Shown here in pieces: positions 25,639 through 34,979 of a DNA stretch of 51,129 nt. A model generated the notes under the pieces. It did no database searches. It had not been told where the DNA came from and worked only from the letters and a program-made list of their open reading frames with translations. Position numbers and translations under genes: made by a program. The stretch spans positions 1 to 51,129 of the forward strand of contig JAGXNS010000006.1 in NCBI GenBank assembly GCA_019894855.1, written 5' to 3'. Position 1 is the first letter of the stretch. Each line of letters begins with the position of its first letter. Origin of the DNA: Promethearchaeota archaeon (lineage in GTDB: Archaea; Asgardarchaeota; Lokiarchaeia; Sigyniarchaeales; SOKP01).

Positions 25639-26817
25639 GTGAACTTAGATATGGGAATCAAGAATTATATATCTTCATTTATCTTAAGGTTCTCTAATGT
25701 AAAGTTAAAAGAAATTCTTGTAGATCACCACAAATATCTTGGTAAGCGTGAAAATCCGCTCAAAATTTATGACCGCCCCCCAAAAAACATGATTTTATCA
25801 CCTTTTAATATGATTTTTGATCCCATAGATCGATTACTTCTAGTTAATTTCGAAGAGGATCCAATTTATTACAGTATAGAGCTCCAAATTTTTCACAAAT
25901 TAGACATTGATTACCCGCTTGTTATCATGTATCGAAAGGATAACATGATGGATATCTATTATACTAATGAAATTGTTATAAAAAATAGAAAAAAAATGGT
26001 CACGGATTTGCTTACAAGTGTCTCATTCAATCAGCTTGACGATATTGAATATAAATTCCAATTTGATGAGATGGGTTTGGATGCTTACCTCTTTTTAATA
26101 GATAAGTTAGAAAAAGAAATTGAATTTAAAATTAAAGAAAGTACTCCTGAAAAAGAATTGACTTCGATTTTAACTCCAATTAGTGCTGTAAGTAAGAAAC
26201 CTGAGTACTTCCCCATCGTTTTCCTCAAAAAGTTCGGTATGGTAATCAAAAAAAACACAGAAATTTTTGTCAAAATTCATGGCTTTTTGAGAAAAACTAC
26301 TGAAATGCCTATTCAGATGAATAAAATGAGTTTTTATCTAGCTCACTATTCTTTAGAACCAATAATTTGTAATTGGAATAATATTTTTAGTGGTAACATA
26401 AATCCTATAATTCTAAATCCACCAACCCTAAATATATCAGAAGAAAATATAACTTTTATTCTTATAAGGAACTCTGATTACTACGAGATAAAAAAAATCT
26501 CTGGAAAAGACGAACAGGACTATACTGTTTCATTTGAATTTTCTCCAGCAATTCCAAATTTACTATCTCTAGGAAGTAATTTGAAAACAAAAGGTAGATT
26601 TTCCTGTATAATTGATAAAAAAAAGGGGATTTTTGCAGGGGAATATTATTTAACTCGTACTGGAGATACTATTGAGTTTAGTATTCAACCAACCAAAGGA
26701 TGGCAGCTATTTCCTGGGAAGTTGTGGCTAAAAACTTATAAATGGGTTTCAGAAATACAAATCAAAGATATCGGATATATTTTTATCAATTCTTATTGGC
26801 AAAGAATAAAAGGATGA
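25639..26817 (+). CDS. Hypothetical protein following cobA
   Basis: A 392-residue soluble protein I do not recognise. It begins with GTG at 25639, 4 nt after a GAGG ribosome-binding site and 9 bp after cobA, so the two are co-transcribed. No transmembrane helix, cysteine cluster or P-loop is visible. The composition suggests two parts: a mixed alpha/beta N-terminal half (to about 190) and a beta-rich second half (about 200-392) with alternating strands such as GRFSCIID and TIEFSIQPTKGW. A role connected with corrinoids is possible only by position. Confidence 0.7.
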   Translation: MNLDMGIKNYISSFILRFSNVKLKEILVDHHKYLGKRENPLKIYDRPPKNMILSPFNMIFDPIDRLLLVNFEEDPIYYSIELQIFHKLDIDYPLVIMYRKDNMMDIYYTNEIVIKNRKKMVTDLLTSVSFNQLDDIEYKFQFDEMGLDAYLFLIDKLEKEIEFKIKESTPEKELTSILTPISAVSKKPEYFPIVFLKKFGMVIKKNTEIFVKIHGFLRKTTEMPIQMNKMSFYLAHYSLEPIICNWNNIFSGNINPIILNPPTLNISEENITFILIRNSDYYEIKKISGKDEQDYTVSFEFSPAIPNLLSLGSNLKTKGRFSCIIDKKKGIFAGEYYLTRTGDTIEFSIQPTKGWQLFPGKLWLKTYKWVSEIQIKDIGYIFINSYWQRIKG

Positions 26818-26835
26818 TATTTTACTTGGAGTATT

Positions 26836-28083
26836 TTAAGAATACTTTCTTTCTGGAATAGTTTCTATAGTGTCTCGAATTTTATTTTTCATTTCATTAA
26901 AAATCTTTAGTGAACTAGTAAATTTATTCGATACTACATCTTTTAAATGCATATCAAGAAATGATTCCATAGATTCTAGTTTTTCAATATTTCCTTCTGT
27001 AATACAATATAAAAAGAACTGATTTTCGAGTTTTTTAAACGATAAAAAACGATATTTTTGGAAACCTGATTTTATTGAAATCCATCTTGGATAACCTTTC
27101 ATGTTTCCAAGAATTATTGCTATAATCGCTTCAATTTTTGCAGTCAAGACTGATTCTCTAAAATCATTAATTTCAATTTCTTTTTTCTCTCGTTCTTCTT
27201 TAGAAATATTGTTTTCAGAATCAAGTTCAAATTGTTTTTGCTTTCCAAATTTTAAAATATCCTCTTTATCTAACAAAAGCGAAATAACACCAACCGTTTC
27301 AGATGATATCCCAAAATAATCTAATCTGAGCCAATTATCTATATAATTAAAATTTGGTTTCTCGAATTTGACTTTTAATTCGACTGCTTCTTCTATATAA
27401 TTTAAAAATATATTTATTTTAATTGAAATCTGGCGTATATCAATTTTAGCCAATTTTTTAATATTAATTTTATCCTTATGTAACATATCATTGAAAAACC
27501 ATGAAACCTGATTGAATATCCAATCGCTATCTTTATCTGAAAAATTTCCTATGAGAATGTGTATAACTCCATTTTTCTCAAAAAAACGAGCGATTAACTT
27601 TTTTTCTTCAATTTCGTCCTCGTTTCCTAAAATTATCAACATTTTGTCAAGCGTTCCAGATAAAGTACTCATAGAAATAAAATCTAAATTATTTGTTAAC
27701 TCTAAAATATACTTAGATTTTTTATTGTTATAATATATAGGAATTCTCTCTTTTGAAACAATTCCGTAAAAAAATAGGTTCTTGGGAATCTTTTTCTTTT
27801 CTGTTCTACTAATATTTTTATTCGATATGATTTTAAGAGCTTTAGGTTCTATTTTTAGAACCTTTTTCTTTTTTGTTCTATTAATATTTTTTTTCGATTC
27901 GATTTTAAGATCTTTAGGTCCTACTTCAGTAAATAAATTGTACTTTCCGTACATAAATCGAAAAATTTTTATCGAAAAAAGATTACAATTTCTACAGATA
28001 CAATCTTTTTGATAAGGCGCTACAAAAATATATCCACAATGTTCGCATTTTAACATATTATAAATTTTATCTTCATTTTCCAT
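26836..28083 (-). CDS. Zinc-ribbon hypothetical, possibly with longin-like domains
   Basis: A 415-residue protein. Residues 13-33 hold a zinc ribbon (C13xxC16, then C28/C30 and C33). A lysine-rich linker follows (about 55-100) in which a unit of about 20 residues is repeated: KKNINRTKKKKVLKIEPK and NKNISRTEKKKIPKN. The body has two alpha/beta stretches; the second (about 315-390), with ILGNMKGYPRW, YRFLSFKKLENQFFLYCITEG and a helix, recalls longin/roadblock-type folds frequent in Asgard archaea, but I cannot prove this. It is convergent with the gene after cobA (18-bp gap). Confidence 0.7.
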   Translation of the reverse strand: MENEDKIYNMLKCEHCGYIFVAPYQKDCICRNCNLFSIKIFRFMYGKYNLFTEVGPKDLKIESKKNINRTKKKKVLKIEPKALKIISNKNISRTEKKKIPKNLFFYGIVSKERIPIYYNNKKSKYILELTNNLDFISMSTLSGTLDKMLIILGNEDEIEEKKLIARFFEKNGVIHILIGNFSDKDSDWIFNQVSWFFNDMLHKDKINIKKLAKIDIRQISIKINIFLNYIEEAVELKVKFEKPNFNYIDNWLRLDYFGISSETVGVISLLLDKEDILKFGKQKQFELDSENNISKEEREKKEIEINDFRESVLTAKIEAIIAIILGNMKGYPRWISIKSGFQKYRFLSFKKLENQFFLYCITEGNIEKLESMESFLDMHLKDVVSNKFTSSLKIFNEMKNKIRDTIETIPERKYS

Positions 28084-28220
28084 TTTCTATTCTCTTTTTT
28101 CAACCACTTTAGCTATTAATAAAATCAAATTCTACAAATATTTACTTTTGTGTTCATTCATTAAAAATAAAATATATGAAATAATCAATTAACCAAAGTA
28201 GAAAAAAAAAAGAAAAGAGA

Positions 28221-28652
28221 TTACATAAATACTATTGTACCTTCTCCCGAAGTTACAACTTCATCATTCTGATTTTTTACAATTGTTTCAGCAATGATAA
28301 ATTTTAATTTTCCATCTTTTTTAGTAAATTTTTTTTTTACTGTTCCAATAGCGGTTAATGTATCACCAAAAAACACGGGTTTTATGAACTTAACAGTTTG
28401 TCCACCATATAATATGCCCGGACCAAATAATTTAGTTCCTAAAACTGCTGAGATTAATCCTGAGCTCAAAGCTCCATGAGCAACTTGTTTTCCAAACATT
28501 TGAGTCTTTGCATATTCAGGATTTACATGAATAGGATTGAAATCCCCAGTAACTTCAGCAAATTTCATTACATCTTCTTCTGTAATAGTTTTTGTGAATT
28601 TTGCAGAGTCGCCAATCTTATAATCATCAAATTTTACAGGTTCTAAGGACAT
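28221..28652 (-). CDS. MaoC-like (R)-specific enoyl-CoA hydratase
   Basis: A 143-residue single hot-dog-fold hydratase. The hydratase-2 motif D-x4-H is Asp37 and His42 in TGDFNPIHVNPEYA, followed by HGALSSGLISAVLG, also diagnostic. It interconverts trans-2-enoyl-CoA and (R)-3-hydroxyacyl-CoA. Crotonyl-CoA, the product of the 4-hydroxybutyryl-CoA dehydratase in this window, is a typical substrate, though the gene stands alone here. Confidence 0.9.
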   Translation of the reverse strand: MSLEPVKFDDYKIGDSAKFTKTITEEDVMKFAEVTGDFNPIHVNPEYAKTQMFGKQVAHGALSSGLISAVLGTKLFGPGILYGGQTVKFIKPVFFGDTLTAIGTVKKKFTKKDGKLKFIIAETIVKNQNDEVVTSGEGTIVFM

Positions 28653-28849
28653 AAATTCAAATAATGAATGGACAGATAAAAATTTTGATGCTGGAAATAC
28701 TGGTATTTATTAAAAGTTAATATCGACCCATTTTAGGTATTTTAGAGCATCTATCTTTATCACAATTTGTTAATGAAACAGCTTAAACATAAACCAAAAC
28801 ATTCTTGAGATACAAAATATTATAGAAACTTAGTTACGGGGATTAATGA

Positions 28850-30088
28850 TTGTCTTTGAATGAATTGAGTACTTCTAAAGGAAACACAAGAGTTAAAAGT
28901 AGAAATATTTTAGCGTTATGCATCGCTAAATTAATTCATGGATTTGGAGCAAGTATGTTTAACGTTGTGTATCAACCATTTCTACTAGACCTTACAAATT
29001 CACTATTTATTACTGGAGTTTTAGTAACTTTAGGCAGTGTTATGCAATTTCTTCCCATGCCTTTAGTAGGTAAGTTATCTGATCGGATAGGGCATAAAAC
29101 AACAATTATCGCAAGTATTCCACTATACATTTTAGGATTAGTGTTAATTTTCATTTCAGATTCAAATAATATCCTTTATTTAATTTTTGGAATAGTCGTG
29201 TACTTTTTAGGATTTACCCTAAATAACATGAATGGTCAGTTCTTAGTAGCCGAAAATAGTGGGTCGTCGAAAGGATTGATGTATAGTCTTATATTTTTTT
29301 CATTCTTTATTGGAAGCATCGGTGGAAATGCTTTTGTGATTTTTAGTCAATCAATTAATACACGCGTTTTCTTTTTAATATTTATGGGAATATTAATCGT
29401 AGAAGGCTTAATATTCACATTTTTCCTATCAACTAAATGGAAAGAACAAAAAACTGACGCACTATTAAATGAGGATCTTCACAGTAAAAAAGAGAAGATT
29501 TGGCTGAAATTTTTTAAGAATCCGAGGATGAGATCGATCCTTATTTTTTTTACATTAGACATTTTTATTTATGGAATCTCTCTTTCCATTTACAACGGAG
29601 GATTAAATGACTATTACCATTTAACACCTGTGGAAATATCTTTCATAATTATTTGGATGAATATTACAAATATGTTATTCCAGATTCCTGCTGGACGTAT
29701 CACTGATAGGCTCGGTAAAAAGAAATCTTTAATTTTAAGCGCAATAACGGGTTTAATTTTTTTTATCATAAATATTATAGCCTCGATATTATGGTCTAAT
29801 GGAATGACGTTTGTTCTAATACCGTCTCTTGTCGTTGCTCATATAATCTTTGCTTTTTCAATAGTTACTTTTATTCCATCAGAGCAGATTATCCTTACAG
29901 ATTTAGGAAAAAATAAGAAGGCGGAATCGTATGGAGTTGTCACATTTATTAGGGGGGTAGCATTTATTCCAACGGGTATAATAGGGGCTCTTTTAATAGA
30001 AAATGTCCATTATTTAGCCCCCTTTATAATCACATCTATAGGGATTCTTGTTGAAATCTGGTTTCTGTTCAAATTCTTCCGCGAATAG
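28850..30088 (+). CDS. MFS transporter
   Basis: A 412-residue major facilitator with about 12 transmembrane segments. The loop between segments 2 and 3, GKLSDRIGHKTTI, and the equivalent in the second half, GRITDRLGKKKSL, are both classic MFS motif A. The start is TTG at 28850, preceded by GGGG at 28838-28841; a stop lies directly upstream in frame, and no ATG occurs before the first membrane segment. Drug-type exporters look similar; the substrate is unknown. Confidence 0.86.
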   Translation: MSLNELSTSKGNTRVKSRNILALCIAKLIHGFGASMFNVVYQPFLLDLTNSLFITGVLVTLGSVMQFLPMPLVGKLSDRIGHKTTIIASIPLYILGLVLIFISDSNNILYLIFGIVVYFLGFTLNNMNGQFLVAENSGSSKGLMYSLIFFSFFIGSIGGNAFVIFSQSINTRVFFLIFMGILIVEGLIFTFFLSTKWKEQKTDALLNEDLHSKKEKIWLKFFKNPRMRSILIFFTLDIFIYGISLSIYNGGLNDYYHLTPVEISFIIIWMNITNMLFQIPAGRITDRLGKKKSLILSAITGLIFFIINIIASILWSNGMTFVLIPSLVVAHIIFAFSIVTFIPSEQIILTDLGKNKKAESYGVVTFIRGVAFIPTGIIGALLIENVHYLAPFIITSIGILVEIWFLFKFFRE

Positions 30089-30228
30089 TGGTTCTGCTTT
30101 TTTAATTTACTTATCGTAGAAGTGTAAAAAAACTATTACGAAGAGAAAGAATAAGAAATAAAATAATTCAAAAATTCAATTTAGTAGTTTTTAAAATAAT
30201 AAATAATAATTAATTAAAGGTAGAAAAA

Positions 30229-31488
30229 ATGGGAAATTTATCAAAACGAGTTGCTATCGTAGGGGCTGGGATGTCGCAGTTTGGACGTCTATACCCCCTC
30301 AAACGGAATCCTGATCTCTGGGTAGATGCATGGGTAGATGCAGTTAAATCAGTTGACAATGGTATAGAACCAAAAGATGTAGATGCATGCTATGTTGGAA
30401 ATTATTCTTCAGATTTATTTAATCACCAGGGTCATTTGGGTCCTCAGATGGCTAATCTGGTGGGTTTAACACCAAAGCCCGCATCTAGATTTGAAGGAGC
30501 ATGTGCTAGTTCCGGAATTGCTTTACGACAGGCAGTTATTGCAGTAGCTTCCGGTATTCATGATGTTATCGCTGTCGCAGGAGTTGAATGTATGAATGAA
30601 CTTCCAACAAGTTTAGTAACAGACGCATTAGCTACGGCAAGTGATACACTTTTTGAATATCCTGCGGGAGCTACATTTCCAGGGTTATATGCTACTGTTG
30701 CAACAGCTCATTTTCACAAATATGGAACAACTTCAGAAGATTTAATGAGAATAGGAATTAAGAATCATGAAAACGGAGTTGAAAATCCATTTGCTCAAAT
30801 GCAAAGATCTATAACACAATTGATGCAAAGTAAATTAAAGAAATTGGAACAACAAGGAAAAGAACGTCCTGATTGGAAAGATGAATTTGACTATCTTAAA
30901 AGTGCTTCAAATCCGATGATTGCTTATCCTTTAAGACTTTTTGATTGTAGTTTAGTCACAGATGGAGCTGCATGCGTCTTTGTAGCTGCCGAAGAAGTTG
31001 CTAAAAAGTATACGGATACCCCAATTTGGATTGCTGGAACAGGTCAAGGAAGTGCTGCGTTATCCATTCACGATCGAGATGATTTAACGGGTTTCATAGC
31101 CACTAGAGAGGCAGCAAGGCAAGCATATGAAATGTCAGGATATGGACCAAAAGATATCCAAATAGCAGAACTTCACGATTGTTTTACTATAGCAGAACTT
31201 GTCGCTTTAGAAGATTTAGGATTTTATGAGAAGGGAAAAGCTGCTCAGGCTGTAAAAGAAGGAGAAACTAAACGAGATGGAGCAAGACCCATAAATACTT
31301 CCGGGGGATTAAAATCAAAAGGTCATCCTGTTGGTGCTACTGGGGCTGCCCAAGCTGTAGAGATCTTTAAACAAATGAGAGGGAGAGCAGAACGTAATAG
31401 ACAAGTAAAATTTGACGTCGAACGGGCATTAACACATAACTTAGGAGGTAGTGGCGCTACATGTGTTGTCACTATCTATGAAAAATAA
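30229..31488 (+). CDS. Thiolase-family acyl-CoA C-acyltransferase
   Basis: A 419-residue archaeal thiolase of the SCP2-thiolase-like group. Cys92 in FEGACASSGIA is the acyl-accepting cysteine, SKGHPVGATGAAQAVEIF carries the catalytic His, and the C-terminal NLGGSGATCVVTIY holds a Cys-x-x-x loop of the family. It normally condenses two acetyl-CoA to acetoacetyl-CoA, passing the product to a partner through a DUF35 protein, encoded 14 bp downstream. The usual third member, HMG-CoA synthase, is absent here, so a mevalonate or a degradative role are both open. Confidence 0.92.
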   Translation: MGNLSKRVAIVGAGMSQFGRLYPLKRNPDLWVDAWVDAVKSVDNGIEPKDVDACYVGNYSSDLFNHQGHLGPQMANLVGLTPKPASRFEGACASSGIALRQAVIAVASGIHDVIAVAGVECMNELPTSLVTDALATASDTLFEYPAGATFPGLYATVATAHFHKYGTTSEDLMRIGIKNHENGVENPFAQMQRSITQLMQSKLKKLEQQGKERPDWKDEFDYLKSASNPMIAYPLRLFDCSLVTDGAACVFVAAEEVAKKYTDTPIWIAGTGQGSAALSIHDRDDLTGFIATREAARQAYEMSGYGPKDIQIAELHDCFTIAELVALEDLGFYEKGKAAQAVKEGETKRDGARPINTSGGLKSKGHPVGATGAAQAVEIFKQMRGRAERNRQVKFDVERALTHNLGGSGATCVVTIYEK

Positions 31489-31502
31489 GGTGATAAGAAA
31501 AA

Positions 31503-31928
31503 ATGACTGAAACAGAAGAAAAGGAATTTACAATTCAAAACTATTTAGAATTTATTCAAAATAAGAAACTTATGGGCTCAAAATGCAAAGATTGCGGTGC
31601 TATGTATGTTCCCGTTAGAAAATTATGCATAGCATGTAATTCACTTAATATGGAATGGGTACCATTATCTGGAAAAGGCGAGCTTGCGGCATTCACTTCT
31701 ATTACAGTTGGTACGCCCTACTTTATAGAATTAGGATACGATAGAAACAGACCCTATTGTTTTTCAGTAGTTAAACTAGAAGAGGGTCCAATGGTCTCAG
31801 CTCAATTAGTTGGTGTAGATGCAAGTAACCCCGATACTATTAAAATCGGCATGCCCTTAAAGGTTAAGTTCTTAGAAAATGAACTTAAAGGTGAAACCAA
31901 AACAGATTTAGGTTTTGAACCCGCCTAA
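31503..31928 (+). CDS. DUF35 OB-fold zinc-ribbon acyl-CoA-associated protein
   Basis: A 141-residue DUF35 protein. A rubredoxin-like zinc ribbon comes first (CKDCGAMYVPVRKLCIACN, about 27-46), then an OB fold (GKGELAAFTSITVG, GPMVSAQLVG). In methanogen thiolase/HMG-CoA synthase complexes the DUF35 protein holds the phosphopantetheine arm of CoA between the active sites. The 14-bp gap to the thiolase gene and shared strand make an operon of two. Confidence 0.9.
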   Translation: MTETEEKEFTIQNYLEFIQNKKLMGSKCKDCGAMYVPVRKLCIACNSLNMEWVPLSGKGELAAFTSITVGTPYFIELGYDRNRPYCFSVVKLEEGPMVSAQLVGVDASNPDTIKIGMPLKVKFLENELKGETKTDLGFEPA

Positions 31929-31995
31929 ACACAAATTTTTTATTTTTTATTTTAATTTTGTTAGATAATATTTAGTAATTTCAAGCAACATAATA

Positions 31996-33159
31996 GTGGT
32001 GTTATTAATAAAAAAAAATTACAAACTTACTATAATCGCTTTTATTGCGTTAATGGTAGTTATTCCTATAATTATTCCAATTTTCCTTTTTTTCAATGAT
32101 AGTGAGTTCACAAACATTGATATTGAATTACGCTTCAATGGAGATACTGCCTACATTTATGTAGCTGACCAAATGAGCATAAATACCACACACTATAGAA
32201 TACCTGGTACTCAAGGGAGAGAAGATTGCGCACAATATTTTATCGATAAATTTCAACAAATTGATCCTCTAATTGACTACAATCTTCATAATTTTACTAT
32301 TCAATCAGTTGAATGTCAGAACGTACTCTTTAAGATGAACGAAAACTATAAGAATATTGTAATTTTAGGTGCTCACTACGACTCTAGAGCTAAAGCTACA
32401 AAAGATTCGACAAATCCGGATTTACCCGTCCCTGGAGCAAATGATGGCGCTAGTGGATGCGCTGTTCTTATAGAACTTGCTGAAGTTTTGTATAGCCGAA
32501 TGAATAATCTGTCTGTTCAAATATGGTTTCTATTCTTTGACGCTGAAGATCAAGGTACCGATTTAGGAGTTGGAATTTCTGGATGGGATTGGATCGAAGG
32601 TTCTAAGCAATTTGTTCTTGAAATTGACAATTTTTACAATTCGTCAAAAGAAGATTTTGACGCCATGATTCTGTTAGATATGGTTGGAGGAACAAATTTG
32701 CGTTTTATTAACGAGCAACACTCAACATCCTCATTATTGGATGAACTCTTTGAAACTGGAAGGCAACTGGGATATACAAGCGCGTTTCCTTCCGACCCAA
32801 TTGTTAGTTCCATATCCGATGATCATGTACCCTTTCTAAATTTTGGGATACCTTCTGCTGACTTGATAATTAAATTTTGGAATCAACCTGTTGAATGGCC
32901 TTATCATCATACTACTGGTGATGATATCTCTCACATTTCAAACTATAGCCTAGAAATCACAGGTAAAACTGTAGAACAATTCATCTATAATAATTATTAT
33001 GTTATATCCGATCAATATCAAGGAAATTTTCCATGGAGCGATGATTTTAACCTTCTAGATAGTGAGTTATTTATATTGCTAATGATTAGTTTGCCAATAG
33101 TAGGTATCGCTGTTGTTGTATTAGTCTTGCGTTCACGATCAAAAAAGGAAAACATTTAA
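31996..33159 (+). CDS. Membrane-anchored M28 zinc peptidase
   Basis: A 387-residue M28-family metallopeptidase exposed outside the cell. Residues 11-33 are a signal anchor, and about 352-374 a second hydrophobic segment followed by RSRSKKEN, a C-terminal anchor. The zinc-site motifs are GAHYDSR (His127, Asp129), PGANDGASG (Asp150) and FFDAEDQG (Glu184); DDHVPFLNFGIPS gives the last His. The active site resembles aminopeptidase/glutaminyl cyclotransferase relatives. It begins with two GTG codons (31996, 31999). Confidence 0.88.
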   Translation: MVLLIKKNYKLTIIAFIALMVVIPIIIPIFLFFNDSEFTNIDIELRFNGDTAYIYVADQMSINTTHYRIPGTQGREDCAQYFIDKFQQIDPLIDYNLHNFTIQSVECQNVLFKMNENYKNIVILGAHYDSRAKATKDSTNPDLPVPGANDGASGCAVLIELAEVLYSRMNNLSVQIWFLFFDAEDQGTDLGVGISGWDWIEGSKQFVLEIDNFYNSSKEDFDAMILLDMVGGTNLRFINEQHSTSSLLDELFETGRQLGYTSAFPSDPIVSSISDDHVPFLNFGIPSADLIIKFWNQPVEWPYHHTTGDDISHISNYSLEITGKTVEQFIYNNYYVISDQYQGNFPWSDDFNLLDSELFILLMISLPIVGIAVVVLVLRSRSKKENI

Positions 33160-33193
33160 ATTATAAATAGTATTTCGAGTAAAAATATTACTT

Positions 33194-33814
33194 TTAAATT
33201 TTCTGACCTAAAATTGCACGATGGTTAGTTTCATCGATATATATTTCAGATAGTTTAAAAGCGCTGAAAACTTTTTTAATTTCTGCGATTGTAAAAAAAT
33301 GGTGTGGAAGTCCCTTTTCTTGACCTGTTAATGGAACGTAAGTTCTTATTTCGACTTTCTTCATATTCTTTTTCTTAACATAAAAACTTTGACTCAAAGG
33401 AAATGTTAGAAATATGAAGCCTTCTGGTTTTAAAATGCGTTTTATTTCATTGACAGTAAATAAAATTTTCTTCATTAAATTATGGTGAATTACTTGAATT
33501 GAGATAACAGCATCAAATATACCATCTTTGTATGGAAATTCATGCTCAATTTTTTGACATGTTAATTCTGAAGATAGGTTCTCCTCAGTTAACCAATCTT
33601 TTGCGATTTTTAAACCGTTTGGAGACCCGTCAAGACCATAAACTTCGAATCCTTTTTTCAATAAAAATAAAAGATGCCGTCCAGTTCCGCAGCCTAAGTC
33701 TAAAATTCGCCGTACCCCTTTTTCACTAAATAAGTTCGCTAACCGCTCCATATCAGGGTGTGGTGTGGTAAAATATTTACCCTTTTCAGCAAAGACTTCG
33801 TCCCAGTCAGGCAT
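33194..33814 (-). CDS. Class I SAM-dependent methyltransferase
   Basis: A 206-residue small-molecule-type methyltransferase. Motif I is ILDLGCGTGRHLLFLLKKG (about 36-54) with the acidic end of strand 2 in VYGLDGSP; FDAVISIQVIHH is motif IV, and ILKPEGFIFLTFP motif V/VI. N-terminal PDWDEVFAEKGKYFTTPHPDM resembles thiopurine/tellurite (TehB-like) methyltransferases. The acceptor is unknown. It lies downstream of the lipid-kinase gene on the same strand (27-bp gap). Confidence 0.85.
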   Translation of the reverse strand: MPDWDEVFAEKGKYFTTPHPDMERLANLFSEKGVRRILDLGCGTGRHLLFLLKKGFEVYGLDGSPNGLKIAKDWLTEENLSSELTCQKIEHEFPYKDGIFDAVISIQVIHHNLMKKILFTVNEIKRILKPEGFIFLTFPLSQSFYVKKKNMKKVEIRTYVPLTGQEKGLPHHFFTIAEIKKVFSAFKLSEIYIDETNHRAILGQKI

Positions 33815-33841
33815 TATACTATTTAATTTAATACGCTCAAT

Positions 33842-34801
33842 TCAATGATCACATTCGTAAAAATAATGACCGTATTTTTCTTTAAAGGCTTCTGCGACTT
33901 CATTGGTTTTTGGACGAATAAATTCATAACCATCTTTAATTGTTTCATAGGTAACGGGCAATGGACCTAAAACTTCACCGTCAACTTGGCAAAGATAAGG
34001 ATCATCTTCCGATTTCGCCATTTCAATTCGCACATTTTTGCTCTGATACTCAAACACATCAGGGTGTGGTAATAACGAGGCACTATACATTCTTTTAAAT
34101 TGAAATAGTAATTTAAACTTACCAATATCAACAACGCTTATGTCAAATAGTCCATCTTCTACACTTGCTTTCTGACACACGTACATTCCTCCTCCGTATG
34201 CGCCTCCATTTCCTACTGCGGTTAAGTTAGCCATTCCTTCGAAAGTGTCGTTATCCATCACAACTCTTATTTTTTTGCTTTTCCATTTGAATAGTGTCTT
34301 AATAACGATAGAATTGTAGTTTTTTTCTTGGTTTTCGTTTGCCCTTTTCGCTACCTCCGCATCGAAGCCCTGTGATCCAATACCCAAAAAATATCGCTCA
34401 ACACCTTGATCCGTCTTAGCAAATCCTATGTCTGATTTACTTGAATAACCTTCTGCGATAATTTCACATGCTCTCTTTATGTCTGGGGTTATCCCGATAA
34501 CTGCCGGAATGTCATTTCCTGAACCCATAGGAATGAACCCACATAAAGCTCCAGAATTCGAACTAATGACGCCGTGCATAACTTCATTACATGTGCCATC
34601 ACCTCCCGCACCAATAACTTTATGTCCTTCTTTAGCTAATTGACTCGCTAATTCAATGGCATGTCCAGCATACTCCGTCTTGAATAATTTATAAGACAGT
34701 TTAAGATCATCTAAACATTTTTTTGCGTATTCTATATCCTGCATTGCCTGTTTAGAACCCCCAGCAATGGGATTATAAATAATCGCTAAATCTGCTTCCA
34801 T
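33842..34801 (-). CDS. Diacylglycerol-kinase-like lipid kinase (YegS/DagK family)
   Basis: A 319-residue lipid kinase. IYNPIAGGS near the N-terminus is the first nucleotide motif, GAGGDGTCNEVMHGV (about 60-74) the GGDGT catalytic loop, and PMGSGNDIPAVIG the second. The C-terminal beta-sandwich contains the VDGE motif (QVDGEVLGP). It would phosphorylate a lipid alcohol such as an archaeal diether or a polyprenyl lipid, a plausible step in membrane lipid turnover; the substrate is not decidable. Confidence 0.88.
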   Translation of the reverse strand: MEADLAIIYNPIAGGSKQAMQDIEYAKKCLDDLKLSYKLFKTEYAGHAIELASQLAKEGHKVIGAGGDGTCNEVMHGVISSNSGALCGFIPMGSGNDIPAVIGITPDIKRACEIIAEGYSSKSDIGFAKTDQGVERYFLGIGSQGFDAEVAKRANENQEKNYNSIVIKTLFKWKSKKIRVVMDNDTFEGMANLTAVGNGGAYGGGMYVCQKASVEDGLFDISVVDIGKFKLLFQFKRMYSASLLPHPDVFEYQSKNVRIEMAKSEDDPYLCQVDGEVLGPLPVTYETIKDGYEFIRPKTNEVAEAFKEKYGHYFYECDH

Positions 34802-34979
34802 AATTTAATCACGCAATTAATCCTTGATACTTTAAATTCAATAAAATAATATAATATAATTTTAAATCTATAACTATATAAAAATTATAGTTTTGATATA
34901 ATCTAAAAATCAAATAACTTTTTTTTTTAAAATCGAGAATTTACAGCAACTTATTGAGAGGATAGTTAATATTGTGATT

